64,000 nucleotides of DNA from the NCBI RefSeq assembly GCF_020509005.1, contig NC_063015.1:1302001-1366000 (forward strand), written 5' to 3'. The translations under genes were made by a program, and so were the position numbers. Below the pieces are notes generated by a model. The model ran no database searches and was not told the origin of the DNA. It saw only the letters and a list, made by a program, of their open reading frames with translations. This stretch comes from Fulvia fulva (lineage: Eukaryota > Ascomycota > Dothideomycetes > Mycosphaerellales > Mycosphaerellaceae). Shown here in pieces: positions 33,521-43,727 of the stretch (within the stretch, counting starts at the first letter, position 1; every line of letters begins with the position of its first letter).

Positions 33521-34246
33521 TTGAACGATGGCGGCGAACACGAACGATGTTTTCGGCGACTTGGCCATACCGAACTACGTGGTATGTCGGACCAAGCCAG
33601 GAGATGTGACCTATGGCCTCGGTTCTACCCTCCCAAAGACTCGGACGAGCTTCATGATGCACTCAGGCTCGCATTTCCTCTGGTAAAGACACATTCTGAG
33701 CGTATGAGAGAGGCAGTCATACAGTTCCTCCTCGCAGAAAAGCTGCATGATCAGCGTGGAGTCTTGAGCATCTTTGGGGTTCCATCGGCCTACGCCGCGC
33801 CTCAGACACCTCAATGGATGTTGAACACCATCACAACAGACCCTGGCGGTCCGAAGGGTCACATAGTCATCTCCCCGGACGCCGAGTGGGACCTCTTGAT
33901 CGAACTCGAGGGCGCTCGCAGCTGCTATAATCTGTACAAGTGGTGCCGTGCAGTCCACGATGACAAAGGCGTGGTGCCGAGACACGTTGACACCCATAGT
34001 AGAAGCCATTATGATTAGACCGTTTTCCGCGCTTTTCGAGTGGCAGAGGAGAACAGAGACCTGACTTGGAACGACTGCTTAAAGGCAGTGAAGACCGTGC
34101 TTAGCACACGAGGGTGGCCACTCCGGGCCAAGGAAAGATACTGGCGACTTGATGGGGGATCTGCGTCGGAGGGGAATCGAAGAAGCTGGCGTCAGTCGTG
34201 GGCTGTCAGAAGGTTGATGTTCAACAGACACTGGCATAGCCCTTAG
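33521..34246 (+). pseudogene. Gene remnant sharing a C-terminal module with the 29.4-kb gene
   Basis: The first open part encodes 165 residues and stops at TAG 34016-34018 after HTHSRSHYD. Reading past it in the same frame gives VFRAFRVAEENRDLTWNDCL and continues to 34246. Residues about 120-165 plus this continuation align without gaps in frame to the tail of the broken gene at 29372: DLLIELEGARSCYNLYKWCR against DLLITLDGDRSRYNV-stop-KWCR, and LTWNDCLKAV against LSWKDCLKAV. The N-terminal part is not visibly similar and has no LPPEL motif, so the 5' end may be missing or decayed. No function is known for the module. Confidence 0.55.
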
Positions 34247-34527
34247 GAAGACCACTCGGTCCTTGGAGACCAAGAGTATAATCACTGGCCGGGTAATGTT
34301 CTTGTTCTGCCACGAGTGTGGAAGTCAAGTAAAACTGACGGTGCAAACGCGGATGCTCTTCGCGTCCCTCGCTCCTAACCAACGGTTTTGCAGGGATTGA
34401 TGGAAGTTGTAAATGCGCGTGTGAGCTTTTTGATCGCACACCGTACAAGAAATACCATAGTCACAGATTCTTCCACTCGACCGCGTACTCCAGACCGAAC
34501 AGCACCATACCATATCGTCGCACCATC

Positions 34528-35300
34528 ATGTCTACCATCCGCACCATCGTCCGCATCAATGCCAACGGCCGCACCCTCGAGTTCGTTGAGCTGCATCCGC
34601 AAGCTCCAGAGGCGCTGGGCTTCAAGGAGATCATACTACTAGCATACACGTTCAAGGACAGAAGATTTCTGGACGACGCCTGCACAGCAAAGCTCGTGCC
34701 TGGGCAGGTGCCAGGCGAGAAGAAGATGCGCGTGAATGCTTTGCCAGAGTTCAACAACGGCCTAGCTCTGGTAGGTGACGGCGAGGTGGCGTGCATCCTC
34801 AAGCGAGAGTTTTACTTGAGTGGTCGTCCAATGGGTAAGTCAGGTCCACTCAAACATATCGGCGGTAGGTGGTGTGTGGTTGCGGTATACTCATGCTTAA
34901 TCTAGCGGTGTTCAACGAGCTCGTCTCCTACGGCCTGGCTACCAACAGGTACATGGCCTACCAAGCTCTTGAGATGGACCTCCTCGACAATTGCATGATG
35001 GCCAACGGCATCGCCCTCTCCGCGCATTCGATTGCTCGATCTATCGACAAGCCGACGATCCATATGCTAGCTACTGGCCTCGAGGCGCTGATTGGTGCAG
35101 TGTTGGCCGATACTCAAGGAATGGCGGACAGTGCAGATATCGTTGCTTGGGTCATGGCACAATTCGGCATCAGATATCCCAGATCGCAGCTCGAGGAAAC
35201 TCAGCTGCGTGGCAAGCTCAACGCACTGCGACATAACAACACCCTCATGCCTGTCGGTTCGTCACCAGAGAAAGGCTTCTTCTCCTCGGGAAACTGCTGA
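34528..35300 (+). CDS. Divergent RNase III-fold protein, 233 aa, probably lacking catalysis
   Basis: Exons 34528-34834 and 34906-35300 are joined by a 71-bp intron. The fold pattern of an RNase III domain is visible: AYTFKDRRFLDDACTAKL, then NNGLALVGDGEVACILKREF in place of the catalytic signature NERLEFLGDxVL, and ATGLEALIGAVLADTQG in place of A-D-x-x-E-A-x-I-G-A. Of the four metal-binding acids, the first Glu (here Ala) and the Asp three residues before the last Glu (here Thr) seem to be replaced, while GD and LEA remain. There is no double-stranded RNA-binding domain. The protein may bind RNA without cutting it, as in some mitoribosomal RNase III-like proteins, but I see no clear mitochondrial presequence. 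Assignment to the fold is reasonable; function is open. Confidence 0.68.
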
Positions 35301-35383
35301 AAGTGGAGGAAGAGCTTGCGGATACAACAGAATATCAAGACAGTAGGCATGGATCATAGATCAAGCAAAGCCTTGCTGTTGCC

Positions 35384-35758
35384 CTAGTGCTTCTCATTCT
35401 TCTCCGCCAACTTCTGCGCCGTACCACCGATACTGCCCTCAGCAGTGAAGTTCTTCCCAATCGACCCAGTCTCAGCAAATGGCCCGCCGACCTTGTTACC
35501 AATGCTACCAATCGCTCCATCGCCTTGGAATGCACCGCCAATAGCACCGTCCTTTGAAAGCATCGATGTGCCCTGGCCAGTCATCTTCTCACCGGCGCCG
35601 GTCTGGACGCTGTTAGCTAGAGCTCGAAGCAAAGAGGCAGAAGAAGAAAGTACGCCGGTGGGCTTTGCATCTTCGTGGATGCCGTCAGCGAGGTCCTGGG
35701 TCTTGGTTGCGGCGCTGGCGCCTTTGTCCATGGTCTTTGCGGAGTGGTCGCCGTCCAT
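35384..35758 (-). CDS. Gly-rich 'GAIG' repeat protein, 124 aa
   Basis: This is a small soluble protein without signal peptide or membrane segment. Residues 73-115 contain spaced repeats of a Gly-Ser/Ala-Ile-Gly unit (DGAIGGAF, DGAIGSIG, TGSIGKNF, EGSIGGTA) alternating with Lys and Phe. Similar repeats are common in small hydrophilic proteins of filamentous fungi with no fixed function. The N-terminal half is Ala/Ser/Asp-rich and may be disordered. It is convergent with the RNase III-like gene, with 83 bp between stops. Composition resembles stress-type hydrophilic proteins, which is only suggestive. Confidence 0.7.
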   Translation of the reverse strand: MDGDHSAKTMDKGASAATKTQDLADGIHEDAKPTGVLSSSASLLRALANSVQTGAGEKMTGQGTSMLSKDGAIGGAFQGDGAIGSIGNKVGGPFAETGSIGKNFTAEGSIGGTAQKLAEKNEKH

Positions 35759-36135
35759 TTTTGTGTCGAAGAAGGTATCTATGCTGGGTGATGGTAAACT
35801 GTAGGATCTGGTGAAGTGCTTCGAGTATGTGTTTCGAGGCGCAATGCAGATTGATCAACAGTACATGTATATACCTACCTGATCAAATGTCGTCAGTGGA
35901 TAGTCACCCACCGTACGCCTCATGGCCATGACGCAAAGACTAGAGTCGAAACAGCCGTGCAATCTGGTAGCACAGCATCGATCTCGACGAATCGTTTTCA
36001 TGTCGTGTTTGGTCTGGGTGATGTGTACAGTGGTCAAGAAGTCGTCATAGACTACCAGCGAATGCTGCAGGAACGCCCCACCAACGTTTGGTGGGGTCGT
36101 GGATGCGGTCTAGGTAAATTCTCAGGTACGACAAC
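35759..36135. other. Divergent intergenic region
   Basis: The 377-bp gap separates the starts of the Gly-rich repeat gene and the acidic protein gene, and probably holds both promoters. No motif was recognised. Confidence 0.4.
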
Positions 36136-36969
36136 ATGGAGCAAGACGACTGGCAGACTGAACATTTCAATCATCGCCGTATTGGCCATGGTCACAAGGG
36201 CAAAGGTTCTGCAAAGGGAGCGGTCTTCGACCCTCGACGCTGCTATGGCGTTTATCAGCTGCAGTGTCCGGCTTTGGCGAAGTTGCAACCAACTGCCGGA
36301 TCTGCTGTGAAAAGCGTGCCGACTCTCGAGATTCATGGACCAGTCGAAGGCCACGATGATGCTCTGATGTGCTCGCTTGAGATGCCTGGACTTCTGTCTG
36401 GAGTCGCCATTCTCGCCGGCAGCAGGAAAGTTCTCAGCTCGGTCGTCCAGGACCTCGAGCATCCGGAGCCGGAAGAAGAGGAGGACGAAGAGGAGGAAGA
36501 AGAGGAAGAGGAAGACGAAGCCGCCGGTGGATCTGAAAATGGCGGCAAGGGCGAATCTTCCAACGAGGAAGAGCAGATACCCAAGAGCAGCCTCGAATTG
36601 GCAGATGAGAAAGAGCGGCGTCGATATGCGGCCTTCGAGAAGAACTCTTTTCGATCACCGAAGTTCTGGATGCGTTGGCGAGCAGTGCGGATGATATCTG
36701 ACAACTCCAACCAGGATGATCAAGCGGCTGATATCGAAGCTACGCGTGATCAACATCCTGAGCCTTTGCCAGGCCATACCAGCCATCCATCAGTTGAGGT
36801 CGATGGAGGATACTTGGTTTTCAGTGGCAACGACTGTGCCAGCTTCAGCGGGACTATCAGCTGCCGCAGCTTCGACTGGAAGAATGTCAAGCTCTCGGGA
36901 ACGAAGGTCGTGTCGAAGGCGCGTGAGTGTCCGCGTGGCTGGGGCGATATCGTTGTGGAGGAGACTTGA
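36136..36969 (+). CDS. Hypothetical protein with a long acidic tract, 277 aa
   Basis: The product has three parts. Residues 1-110 contain a patterned region (CYGVYQLQCPALAKL, then EMPGLLSGVAILAGSRKVL). Residues about 113-128 form a Glu/Asp run coded by a GA-rich stretch, followed by a Ser/Gly/Glu linker. The C-terminal 60 residues look folded (GGYLVFSGNDCASFSGTISC, then FDWKNVKLSGTKV), with conserved-looking Gly, Cys and aromatic residues. No known domain is recognised. The minus strand also has open frames here, but they lack the protein-like pattern. The start at 36136 is the first in-frame ATG after the upstream stop; an extra upstream exon is possible. Confidence 0.5.
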   Translation: MEQDDWQTEHFNHRRIGHGHKGKGSAKGAVFDPRRCYGVYQLQCPALAKLQPTAGSAVKSVPTLEIHGPVEGHDDALMCSLEMPGLLSGVAILAGSRKVLSSVVQDLEHPEPEEEEDEEEEEEEEEDEAAGGSENGGKGESSNEEEQIPKSSLELADEKERRRYAAFEKNSFRSPKFWMRWRAVRMISDNSNQDDQAADIEATRDQHPEPLPGHTSHPSVEVDGGYLVFSGNDCASFSGTISCRSFDWKNVKLSGTKVVSKARECPRGWGDIVVEET

Positions 36970-38039
36970 CCTCGAGCCCTATCTAGCCTTGACCAGCGTG
37001 CATCGTCATGGCCCTGAAACTGGTTATGGAACCACGAGGAAGTCGGGACCCTCTCCTAGGAGGGAGATGTTGGTTCCTGCGCAGCAACCATGTCTCGTAT
37101 GTCTTCGGCTGTGAGCCCGCCAGCGTGCTCATTGGACGATGAGATCAAGGCACTAACTACCGTCTCCAAGGCTTGTCCATTTACCTGCGCTTCCACTTCC
37201 AACTTCTTTCTCACCTGCGCTCAACGCCCAATTGATTGCGAGAGATGGACCGCGGAGTATCGGCCGATAGCCACAGGCCCGAGAGCTAGACTGATTGTCA
37301 GCGACCATACACACGAGCCGCCATCCTCCGGACTGCAATGCTGCAAGCCTCAATTGCGTCCTTCCAGCTACCATCACCTATCGAGCGGCCGCGCTGTAGC
37401 TGGTCAACAAGGACAGACATCAAATGTTGGACGATGCGAACATGATGACACTATCGATCGCAGCCGGGCGTGCAAGAGCAGAGGTTATACTTGAAGTGGC
37501 AGGATATTCCAGCAGGAGGAACGCCATGTCATTGAAGTATTGAAAAGTCCTTAAATTGGGCAAGAGCTGTGATGTTCAGGCGGATAAGGAATCGGTAGTA
37601 ACAATACTCTCTCCGCGTCTGCCGTGGGATAGCAACACTCTTGGCATGGCGGATGGTCAATGTACCGGTATGCCAGCCATGGAAAAGTCTGTTGACTTTT
37701 ACTTGAGTGATCAGTATGGATGATCGTGCAACACAGGGCAAATACAAGGCATGTCAGACACGCGCTGTTGTATGGACGAGTTTTCGTCCGAGTGCTCGCC
37801 TGTAAGTTGGTCAGCTCCAATATTCTAACGCAGAGGTACGCAACGGAGCCGTACCAACCCTACGCAGGTTCAAGGGTGTCAGCTACGCTGCTATTGAAAC
37901 CATCGTACATCACGGCGCACTTCGAACCTCCGCGTAGACACACACTTCGGCATTTCTCATTTTTCCCACTTGCGACTTATAAAGGTGACTCTCTCGACAG
38001 TAAGACGATTTGCAATCCTAAAGGGCGTCCCTCTCATAG
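36970..38039. other. Intergenic region upstream of the O-methyltransferase remnant
   Basis: No gene is supportable. An open frame at 37720-38169 overlaps the methyltransferase exon in another frame and is rejected. A possible 40-bp intron (38000-38039, gtaaga to catag) may precede the first recognised methyltransferase exon, but I could not find a start codon for it. Confidence 0.45.
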
Positions 38040-39436
38040 CGGCGAAACACGTCTGCCCTGCAAGCGGTTGTTGACAAGACCAATTCGTCCCACGCTGTAT
38101 TTGCCAACTACCTCAAAGACCACCCAGAAAATCAGCCAACGTTCGACTCCAATGGGCCTCTCGAGCTAGCCAACGCGCCAACTCACGTTAATGATGCGAG
38201 GCACGCCTTGGCCTCAGCAGCACGAGATCTGCAACTGCTGGCGTTGTATCCCACAGAAGGAGTCAATTATCTGGGCTTGGAAGTATGACATACTCGCCGA
38301 TATGGGAAGGAGAATGACTGACATAGAAGATAGGGAACAGGAAAGCTAAGCTTACAATTCATCGGCCACTTCGGCGTCCCAGATCATGTCCCCCTCGAAG
38401 GCATGATCTCCTACGACGACCTAGCAAAGAAGATCTCCAAAGTCCCACAACAACGCCTCACGCGCATGATCCACCACGCCATGCAAAGCCACTTCTTCCA
38501 GGAACCGAAGCCAAGCTACGTCGCCCATACAGCTCTGTCAGCAGGCCTCGTGAAGTCCAAGGCGATGCGTTCCTGTCTCGAATTCCTGATGCAGACCTCG
38601 ATCCCCATGATGCCGACTATCATCCAAGCCACTGAGAAGTACGGACAAGATGCGGAAAAGCCAGAGAATGCGGCAATGTCCATTCATCTGAAGGATGGCG
38701 ATTCTGTCAATCCTTTTTAGACTTGACAGAACACTGATTCGGAGAAGTTTAGTGGGTTTATGGATTTTATGAAGGCTTCGCTGGAGGGCACGACGATTGA
38801 GCAGATTGTCAATGGATATGATTGGAAAGGGCTCGGAGCGGGGACTGTCGTGGACGTGAGAGACTCAAACACCCTTCCCCTCTGCTCTCATACTGATATA
38901 ATTAGGTCGGCGGCGCCCTAGGCCACCTCGGGATCGCCATCGCCGAATCCTTCCCAGCCCTGCAAGTGATAATCCAAGACATCCCCACCGCCATCGCCCT
39001 TGGCCGCCAACAACTCCCCTCCCACCTCTACTCCCGCGTCAGCTTCATGCCCCACGACTTCTACCTCGCCAACCCCGTCAAATCCGCAAGCATCTACTTC
39101 TTCTCCCGCGTCATCCACGACTGGCCTGATGAAAGTGCTACGAAAATCTTGCGAGCTGTGGTGGAAAGTATGGGCCCCGAGAGCAAGATTGTGATTGCGG
39201 ATAAAGTTATGCCGGAGCAGCCGGTGGGGGGTTGGGATGAGAGGATGGTAAGGGATTATGATCTTATTATGATGGCGTTGAATGGAAAGGAAAGGACTTC
39301 GGGGGAGTGGAGGGAGTTGGTTGAGAAGACGGATGAGAGGTTGTGGATTAGTAATGTTGTCAGGCCGGAGGGCGCTTTGGGGAGCTTGATTGAAGTCAGT
39401 TGGAGGAGGGAGAATTCGCCGATGTTGGAGAGGTGA
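38040..39436 (+). pseudogene. SAM-dependent O-methyltransferase gene with two in-frame stops
   Basis: Exons 38040-38282, 38334-38855 and 38906-39436 keep frame across two introns. The product would be a fungal O-methyltransferase of the class acting on phenolic polyketides or related metabolites. Seen in order: an N-terminal helical dimerisation region, VPDHVPLEGMISYDDLAKKI, FFQEPKPSYVAHTALSAGL, the SAM motif VVDVGGALGHLGIAIAESFP (spanning intron 2), and the catalytic-His motif FFSRVIHDWPDE. The exon 2 frame is broken by TAG (38718-38720) and TGA (38724-38726), while similarity resumes in the same frame at NTDSEKFSGFMDFM. The 24 bases 38706-38729 begin GT and end CAG, but this is far shorter than normal fungal introns. 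No start codon was found. The catalytic parts are well preserved, so inactivation would be recent. Confidence 0.75.
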
Positions 39437-39747
39437 AGAGTCTCAAGTGCATTGGGGCCGTCAACGAGGATGACAAGGCCTGGATATGGTATACTGCTGA
39501 GAAGTAGTTGCCATTGAACGTATCGCGATTGCTCTGCTGCCTATCTCAAGGGGAAAGCTTTTGCGTCAAATACTGATATGCCCAGTAGTGAATGATGTCT
39601 TGCAGGACCCCATATCACTCTACCGCCGCAGCGCCGCCTTCTTCCCCTTCAAGATTGTAACCGAGCCATCCCTGAAGCCTTTCGACCTTCCGAACGTTCT
39701 ATCAGTCACGCCGCCCCCGTACCTCTGCATTAGACTTACCCTCAACC
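39437..39747. other. Intergenic region
   Basis: A 311-bp spacer with a pyrimidine-rich stretch just before the ATG of the small membrane protein; nothing else was seen. Confidence 0.4.
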
Positions 39748-39951
39748 ATGGACACCAGCACAGCCGCCCAACTCGGCGTCCTCGGCTTCGCAGCCATAAT
39801 GATCTTGGCCTGGCTCGCATCAAAGGCCGCAGAGGTGTCATACGAGGCCGAGCAACTGGTACGAGAGCCACTGCTCACTCGATATGACACCGAAGATGAT
39901 CCCGATGATCACGATACGAAGGTCATGCGGAGGGATGGACATATGGCATAG
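39748..39951 (+). CDS. Small single-pass membrane protein, 67 aa
   Basis: The 67-residue product has one hydrophobic segment (LGVLFAA-like, about residues 9-25, AQLGVLGFAAIMILAWLASK) followed by a charged Glu/Asp/Arg tail. The start ATG sits in a good context (ccaccatgg-like, caaccatgg) and is preceded by a pyrimidine-rich leader. There are no introns. No family is recognised; size and layout resemble small organelle or ER tail-anchored-type proteins, but the hydrophobic segment is N-terminal. It could also be chance. Confidence 0.4.
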   Translation: MDTSTAAQLGVLGFAAIMILAWLASKAAEVSYEAEQLVREPLLTRYDTEDDPDDHDTKVMRRDGHMA

Positions 39952-40499
39952 TGAGTGTTGTTGCTCTGAGCGGACTGCGACTTGGCTAGCCCGACGAGGC
40001 CACTCCAGGGTATTGGGTTTTCGTGCCTCAGGTTATTTATTCGATCGTCTAAGATACTTCATCATGGCTGTTGTCAGCGGTGCTGATGGTGCTTTGATGC
40101 CAGCATCCAAGTTTTGTGCCGCGGAGCAAAGGCACTCGAAGGCTGTAGCGTTTCTAGCGCGATAGGTAGAGCCAATTTTGCTCAGTTACACAATGCCATC
40201 ATGATCCAAGGCCATGTTCATTTGCGCAGTCTAGTGTTCGCAAAAGGATCAGGTCCAGCTGCATGGCATCCTTTCTGAGCAGGTAAAGCTGAACAGAACA
40301 AAGAGATGCCTCTTGGCTGATGAAGATAGTGTAGCGCAAGGATCAGATTTCACGTCATGGCTGCTGCTGAACGATATGTTCATGTCTTGGTTGAGGTATA
40401 AGAGAGGCAGCGAATGCGTTGGAGAGGAGACACACCAAGCTACCCACGACATTGACAGCAGCACAGCAACACCTTGTCAAGAACAGCGACACCAAAACC
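39952..40499. other. Intergenic region, promoter of the cysteine-rich protein gene
   Basis: No gene is seen. A gaggtataagag sequence near 40394 may be a TATA-like element about 105 bp before the ATG of the secreted protein gene. The 60 bases before the ATG are AC-rich, typical of a fungal leader. Confidence 0.4.
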
Positions 40500-40887
40500 A
40501 TGAAGCTCACACTCTTCTCAAGCATCACACTCGCCCTCCTAGCATCGAGCATCCAAGCCATGCCCTCCGCCACCTCCCTGACTCCAGACGGCGAATACTC
40601 CATGGCCGACTATGCCAAACGCTGGTCCATCAACCAAAATGGCGAAATCCTGAACACCCTCTCCCGTCGACAGGCTGGGTTGGGCCCACAGCTCTGCACT
40701 TGTACTGGCTGCAAGATGGAGGATGGGAAGATTTGCTGTGGTCGAGGTACCTCGCCATGCTGTCTCAAGGATAAGGGTTCTTGTTCATGTTGCTTGGTAT
40801 GTTACCATCGTTCTTTGGGTGTCTTGTTCTTGCTGACAACTCATTCAGGGTAGAGAATGTGGTAGTTTTGGCTGTGATGATATGTGA
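40500..40887 (+). CDS. Small secreted cysteine-rich protein, 111 aa, two exons
   Basis: Exons 40500-40796 and 40849-40887 are joined by a 52-bp intron. A clear signal peptide covers residues 1-20 (MKLTLFSSITLALLASSIQA). A propeptide-like part follows with dibasic Kex2-type sites (AKR near 42 and SRR near 59). The mature C-terminal part has 12 cysteines in about 45 residues with CC pairs (ICCG, PCCL, SCC), which suggests a compact disulphide-bonded secreted protein. Exon 2 adds two of these cysteines (GRECGSFGCDDM), supporting the splice. Such proteins are often deployed by fungi against plants or competitors, but no family was recognised and the role is unknown. Expression cannot be judged. 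Confidence 0.8.
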
Positions 40888-42853
40888 GGGCAGGGTTCGC
40901 ATCTGGTTGGGAGTCAGCAAGGTAGGAATGGAGGACTGTTGACAGGATCGGTTCTGCTTTGACGGAGTCAAGTGTCAGTCGCTACCATGATGTAGTCACG
41001 CGAAATCTGCAGTCTATGCACACTTTGGCGCCTTTTTCGCGGTCTGTGTGGCAGATCGCTCGGCTGCAGCTTCCATTGTCAAGAGTGAGTGAATGTGACA
41101 GCCTGCTTTCAGCGGTGCAGTTGGCGATGAAGTGCCACATGTTATCCTGCTCAGTACGGCGAGTCTTGACCAAGAAGCACGCAAGTCGGTCGGTGTTGTG
41201 TCACAAACCGTCTCATCACCACAATCAACGCAAGCGATTGGCAATGCTTTATCGAACCAAATAGCCGCCTGTTACACCAAAAGGGACGTTGGTCATTCTT
41301 TTGTGACCATCTCCAGCTGTCCCGTGGGTCTTGTCGATGCGGAGAGTTAGTGTAACCTTTGGAGGCACATGTCGCCATCACGGTGGTCTTGTACGACATC
41401 TTTCGGCTGCCCAAATGCAGTCGGTGTAGCCATCAGGCACACCTGGCACTTTTGACATTTATCCGTACGACCTGTGTTGCATACCAAGCCCTTGCCGATC
41501 ATTGCCAACCATCCACGCCATCTTGTGCACGTCGTACACGCGGATACGAGCAGCTGAAATGTGTGGAGAGCGATCGTGCACTTGTTTCTCCAGTCTTGCT
41601 GATCCAGAACGTGGACTGTGGAGGCCGTGTCTCTGCTGTGTTCGTGCTCTGTGAGGACATCGCCGATCGGCTCCACTGCGCCGTACCACCACGGTTGATT
41701 GAATGGAGAGCAGTTGTGCCCAACCTGCAGGGCGGCTGATATGATATCGATTGTCTCTTTGTAACCGTCGCATCACAAGCTGTCTCAGACCCGCTGGCTC
41801 GGGAGCATGTCGTGCAGCAGTATCGCATCGTTCTGACCGTGTGGCTTGGTGCCTGCAGTCGTTGGGATCGGTAGTCCGTAGACCAACGCAGTGAGAGTGC
41901 TCAACCGGGAAGCACAAAGGCATGGGGGAGTCGATGATTTGCTGAGGCCTTTTGCAGACGCAGACGGCTGCCGCAGAGGACCGAGGTCAGCCCACAGTTC
42001 AGTCTATTGCTGTGGTGTGATTTCTGAAGGTGTGCAAGTGCAAGGTGATCCATCGTCGCGGCTGCTCGGCGAGCGATAGGCGTAGTTCTAGTGGAAGGGC
42101 AGCCCGACGCATCCGCTCCTTCCAGAATTCTTCCATGCGTGGCACACCCAGCATGAACCTTGTGGGTTGCATATGATCCCTCGTTCGACGGCACAGCCGA
42201 TGTGGCGCTGGGGATTGTGGAGGACGGCAGGAAGATGGTGTAGGGAGCTGAGACAGGCGCATGTGATAGCACGAGATCAATCAGTACAGACGAATGCGAG
42301 TGAATTGTGCTCGTTGGAGTGGCTGTCTGCCCCGAAGCGTCGTCATGCCCAAAAACAAGTGAGCCAATTGATCGAGCGATGATCGGCAAGATGCAAGCTT
42401 GCCCGCCAAAATTTCTCTCATCACTCTGACTTATCGCACGCCATTGGCATACCTATCCCACGCAAACACGTGTGCTGCATGCCGCCAAATCACAGTGCAC
42501 GCCGACGACACCACACACATCGAGCCAAAGCAGCCAGCCATCCACATCCACACCCACATCGGAGCTCACGTTAGATTTGTTCCTCCATCCGGTAGCACAG
42601 CCTATACTCCCTACCTTACCCTTCGGCCCACGCACAGTCACCACAGGCACCGCGGCAAGCGATTACTCTAATCTTTGTCCGGCCCGCCAGCACCGCTGCA
42701 CGATCACAACAAGAGCAGCCGCAGGAGACTCACTCTGGTCCTTGCTCACAATTTGGCATCTCTGTGCCACGCCATCCTCTGCGCCCATCCTGCAGAGTCT
42801 GACCGCTCTGGCCCTTACTTTATCCTGCTCTCCTCCGTCCTCTCTCTGACGCC
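40888..42853. other. Intergenic region, about 2 kb
   Basis: Open frames of up to 160 codons lie on both strands and overlap each other (for example 41459-41923 and 41901-42389, minus), without domains or consistent composition. The last 400 bases are C-rich and A-rich on the plus strand, as expected for the leader of the APRT gene. No RNA gene or repeat was noticed. Confidence 0.5.
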
Positions 42854-43727
42854 ATGTCCTCCGACCCCTCTACCTTCCAGTCGCCGGAGCACACCCAGGT
42901 GAACCAAGACACCCACACCCAGATCGCCGACAACTCCTACCCGCCAGCAACAGCAGACCACCCACGCTCAGACGCACCAGATCCGACCACCTCAGCACCA
43001 GTTCCAAAGCTCTCTCAACCACACGGCGCTACGACCTCGACCGTCCACGATGCCTCCCAAGGAAGACAGTCCACCACCGCTGCCGCCGGTGCCTCCGAAC
43101 TCGCCAGTCTTAAAGTGAAGATCACTGCTGGACTGCGCGAGATCCCCGACTTCCCAGAGCCCGGCATTCTCTTCGTCGACATCATGCCACTGTTCGCCAA
43201 CATCGATCTCCACAAGTCTTTGATCAGAGCCCTCGAGCTGAAAGTCGTTGAGAGCTTCAAGAACAAGGTCGATGTGATCGTTGGACTCGATGCCAGAGGC
43301 TTCTTGTTCGGACCTTCCTTGGCTCTTGCTATCGGTGCCAGCTTCGTTCCAATGCGCAAGCAGGGAAAACTTCCAGGCGATACCGTTAAGAGCACACCAT
43401 TCACAAAGGAGTACGGAGCAAGCAAGCCAGACGTTTTCGAGATGCAGGGAGACGCAGTCAAGATTGGAGATAAGGTAGTCATCGTCGACGATATCATTGC
43501 AACAGGTAAGATCAAGCACGGGACGAACTTCTCGAATGCATGCTAACACAATCACTACAGGAGGCACAGCAGTCGCAGCAGGCGAGCTCGTCCGGAAGCT
43601 AGGAGGAATTCTACTAGGCTACGTGTTCTTGATGGAAATTGAGGGTCTCAAGGGCAAGGGCAGACTTGAGGCACCGAGCCACATCCTCCTCGGCAAGGAA
43701 GACGGCAGCAGCACCGAGAGACCATAG
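42854..43727 (+). CDS. Adenine phosphoribosyltransferase, 272 aa, two exons
   Basis: The enzyme transfers ribose-5-phosphate from PRPP to adenine to make AMP (purine salvage, cytosol). Exons 42854-43505 and 43561-43727 are joined by a 55-bp intron that falls inside the PRPP-binding motif. After a disordered 78-residue N-terminal extension (Ser/Thr/Gln/Pro-rich), longer than in yeast Apt1, the type I phosphoribosyltransferase domain starts: IPDFPEPGILFVDIMPLFAN, DARGFLFG, VPMRKQGKLPG, and VVIVDDIIATGGTAVAAGEL, the classical PRPP loop. The end GYVFLMEIEGLKGKGRL is typical. An internal ATG could give a shorter form without the extension. A purine-cytosine-type permease follows on the same strand. 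Confidence 0.93.

Noticed and set aside
37720..38169. A 149-codon plus-strand frame just before the methyltransferase remnant
   Set aside because: It overlaps the methyltransferase exon in a different frame and lacks family features; the exon frame has clear homology.
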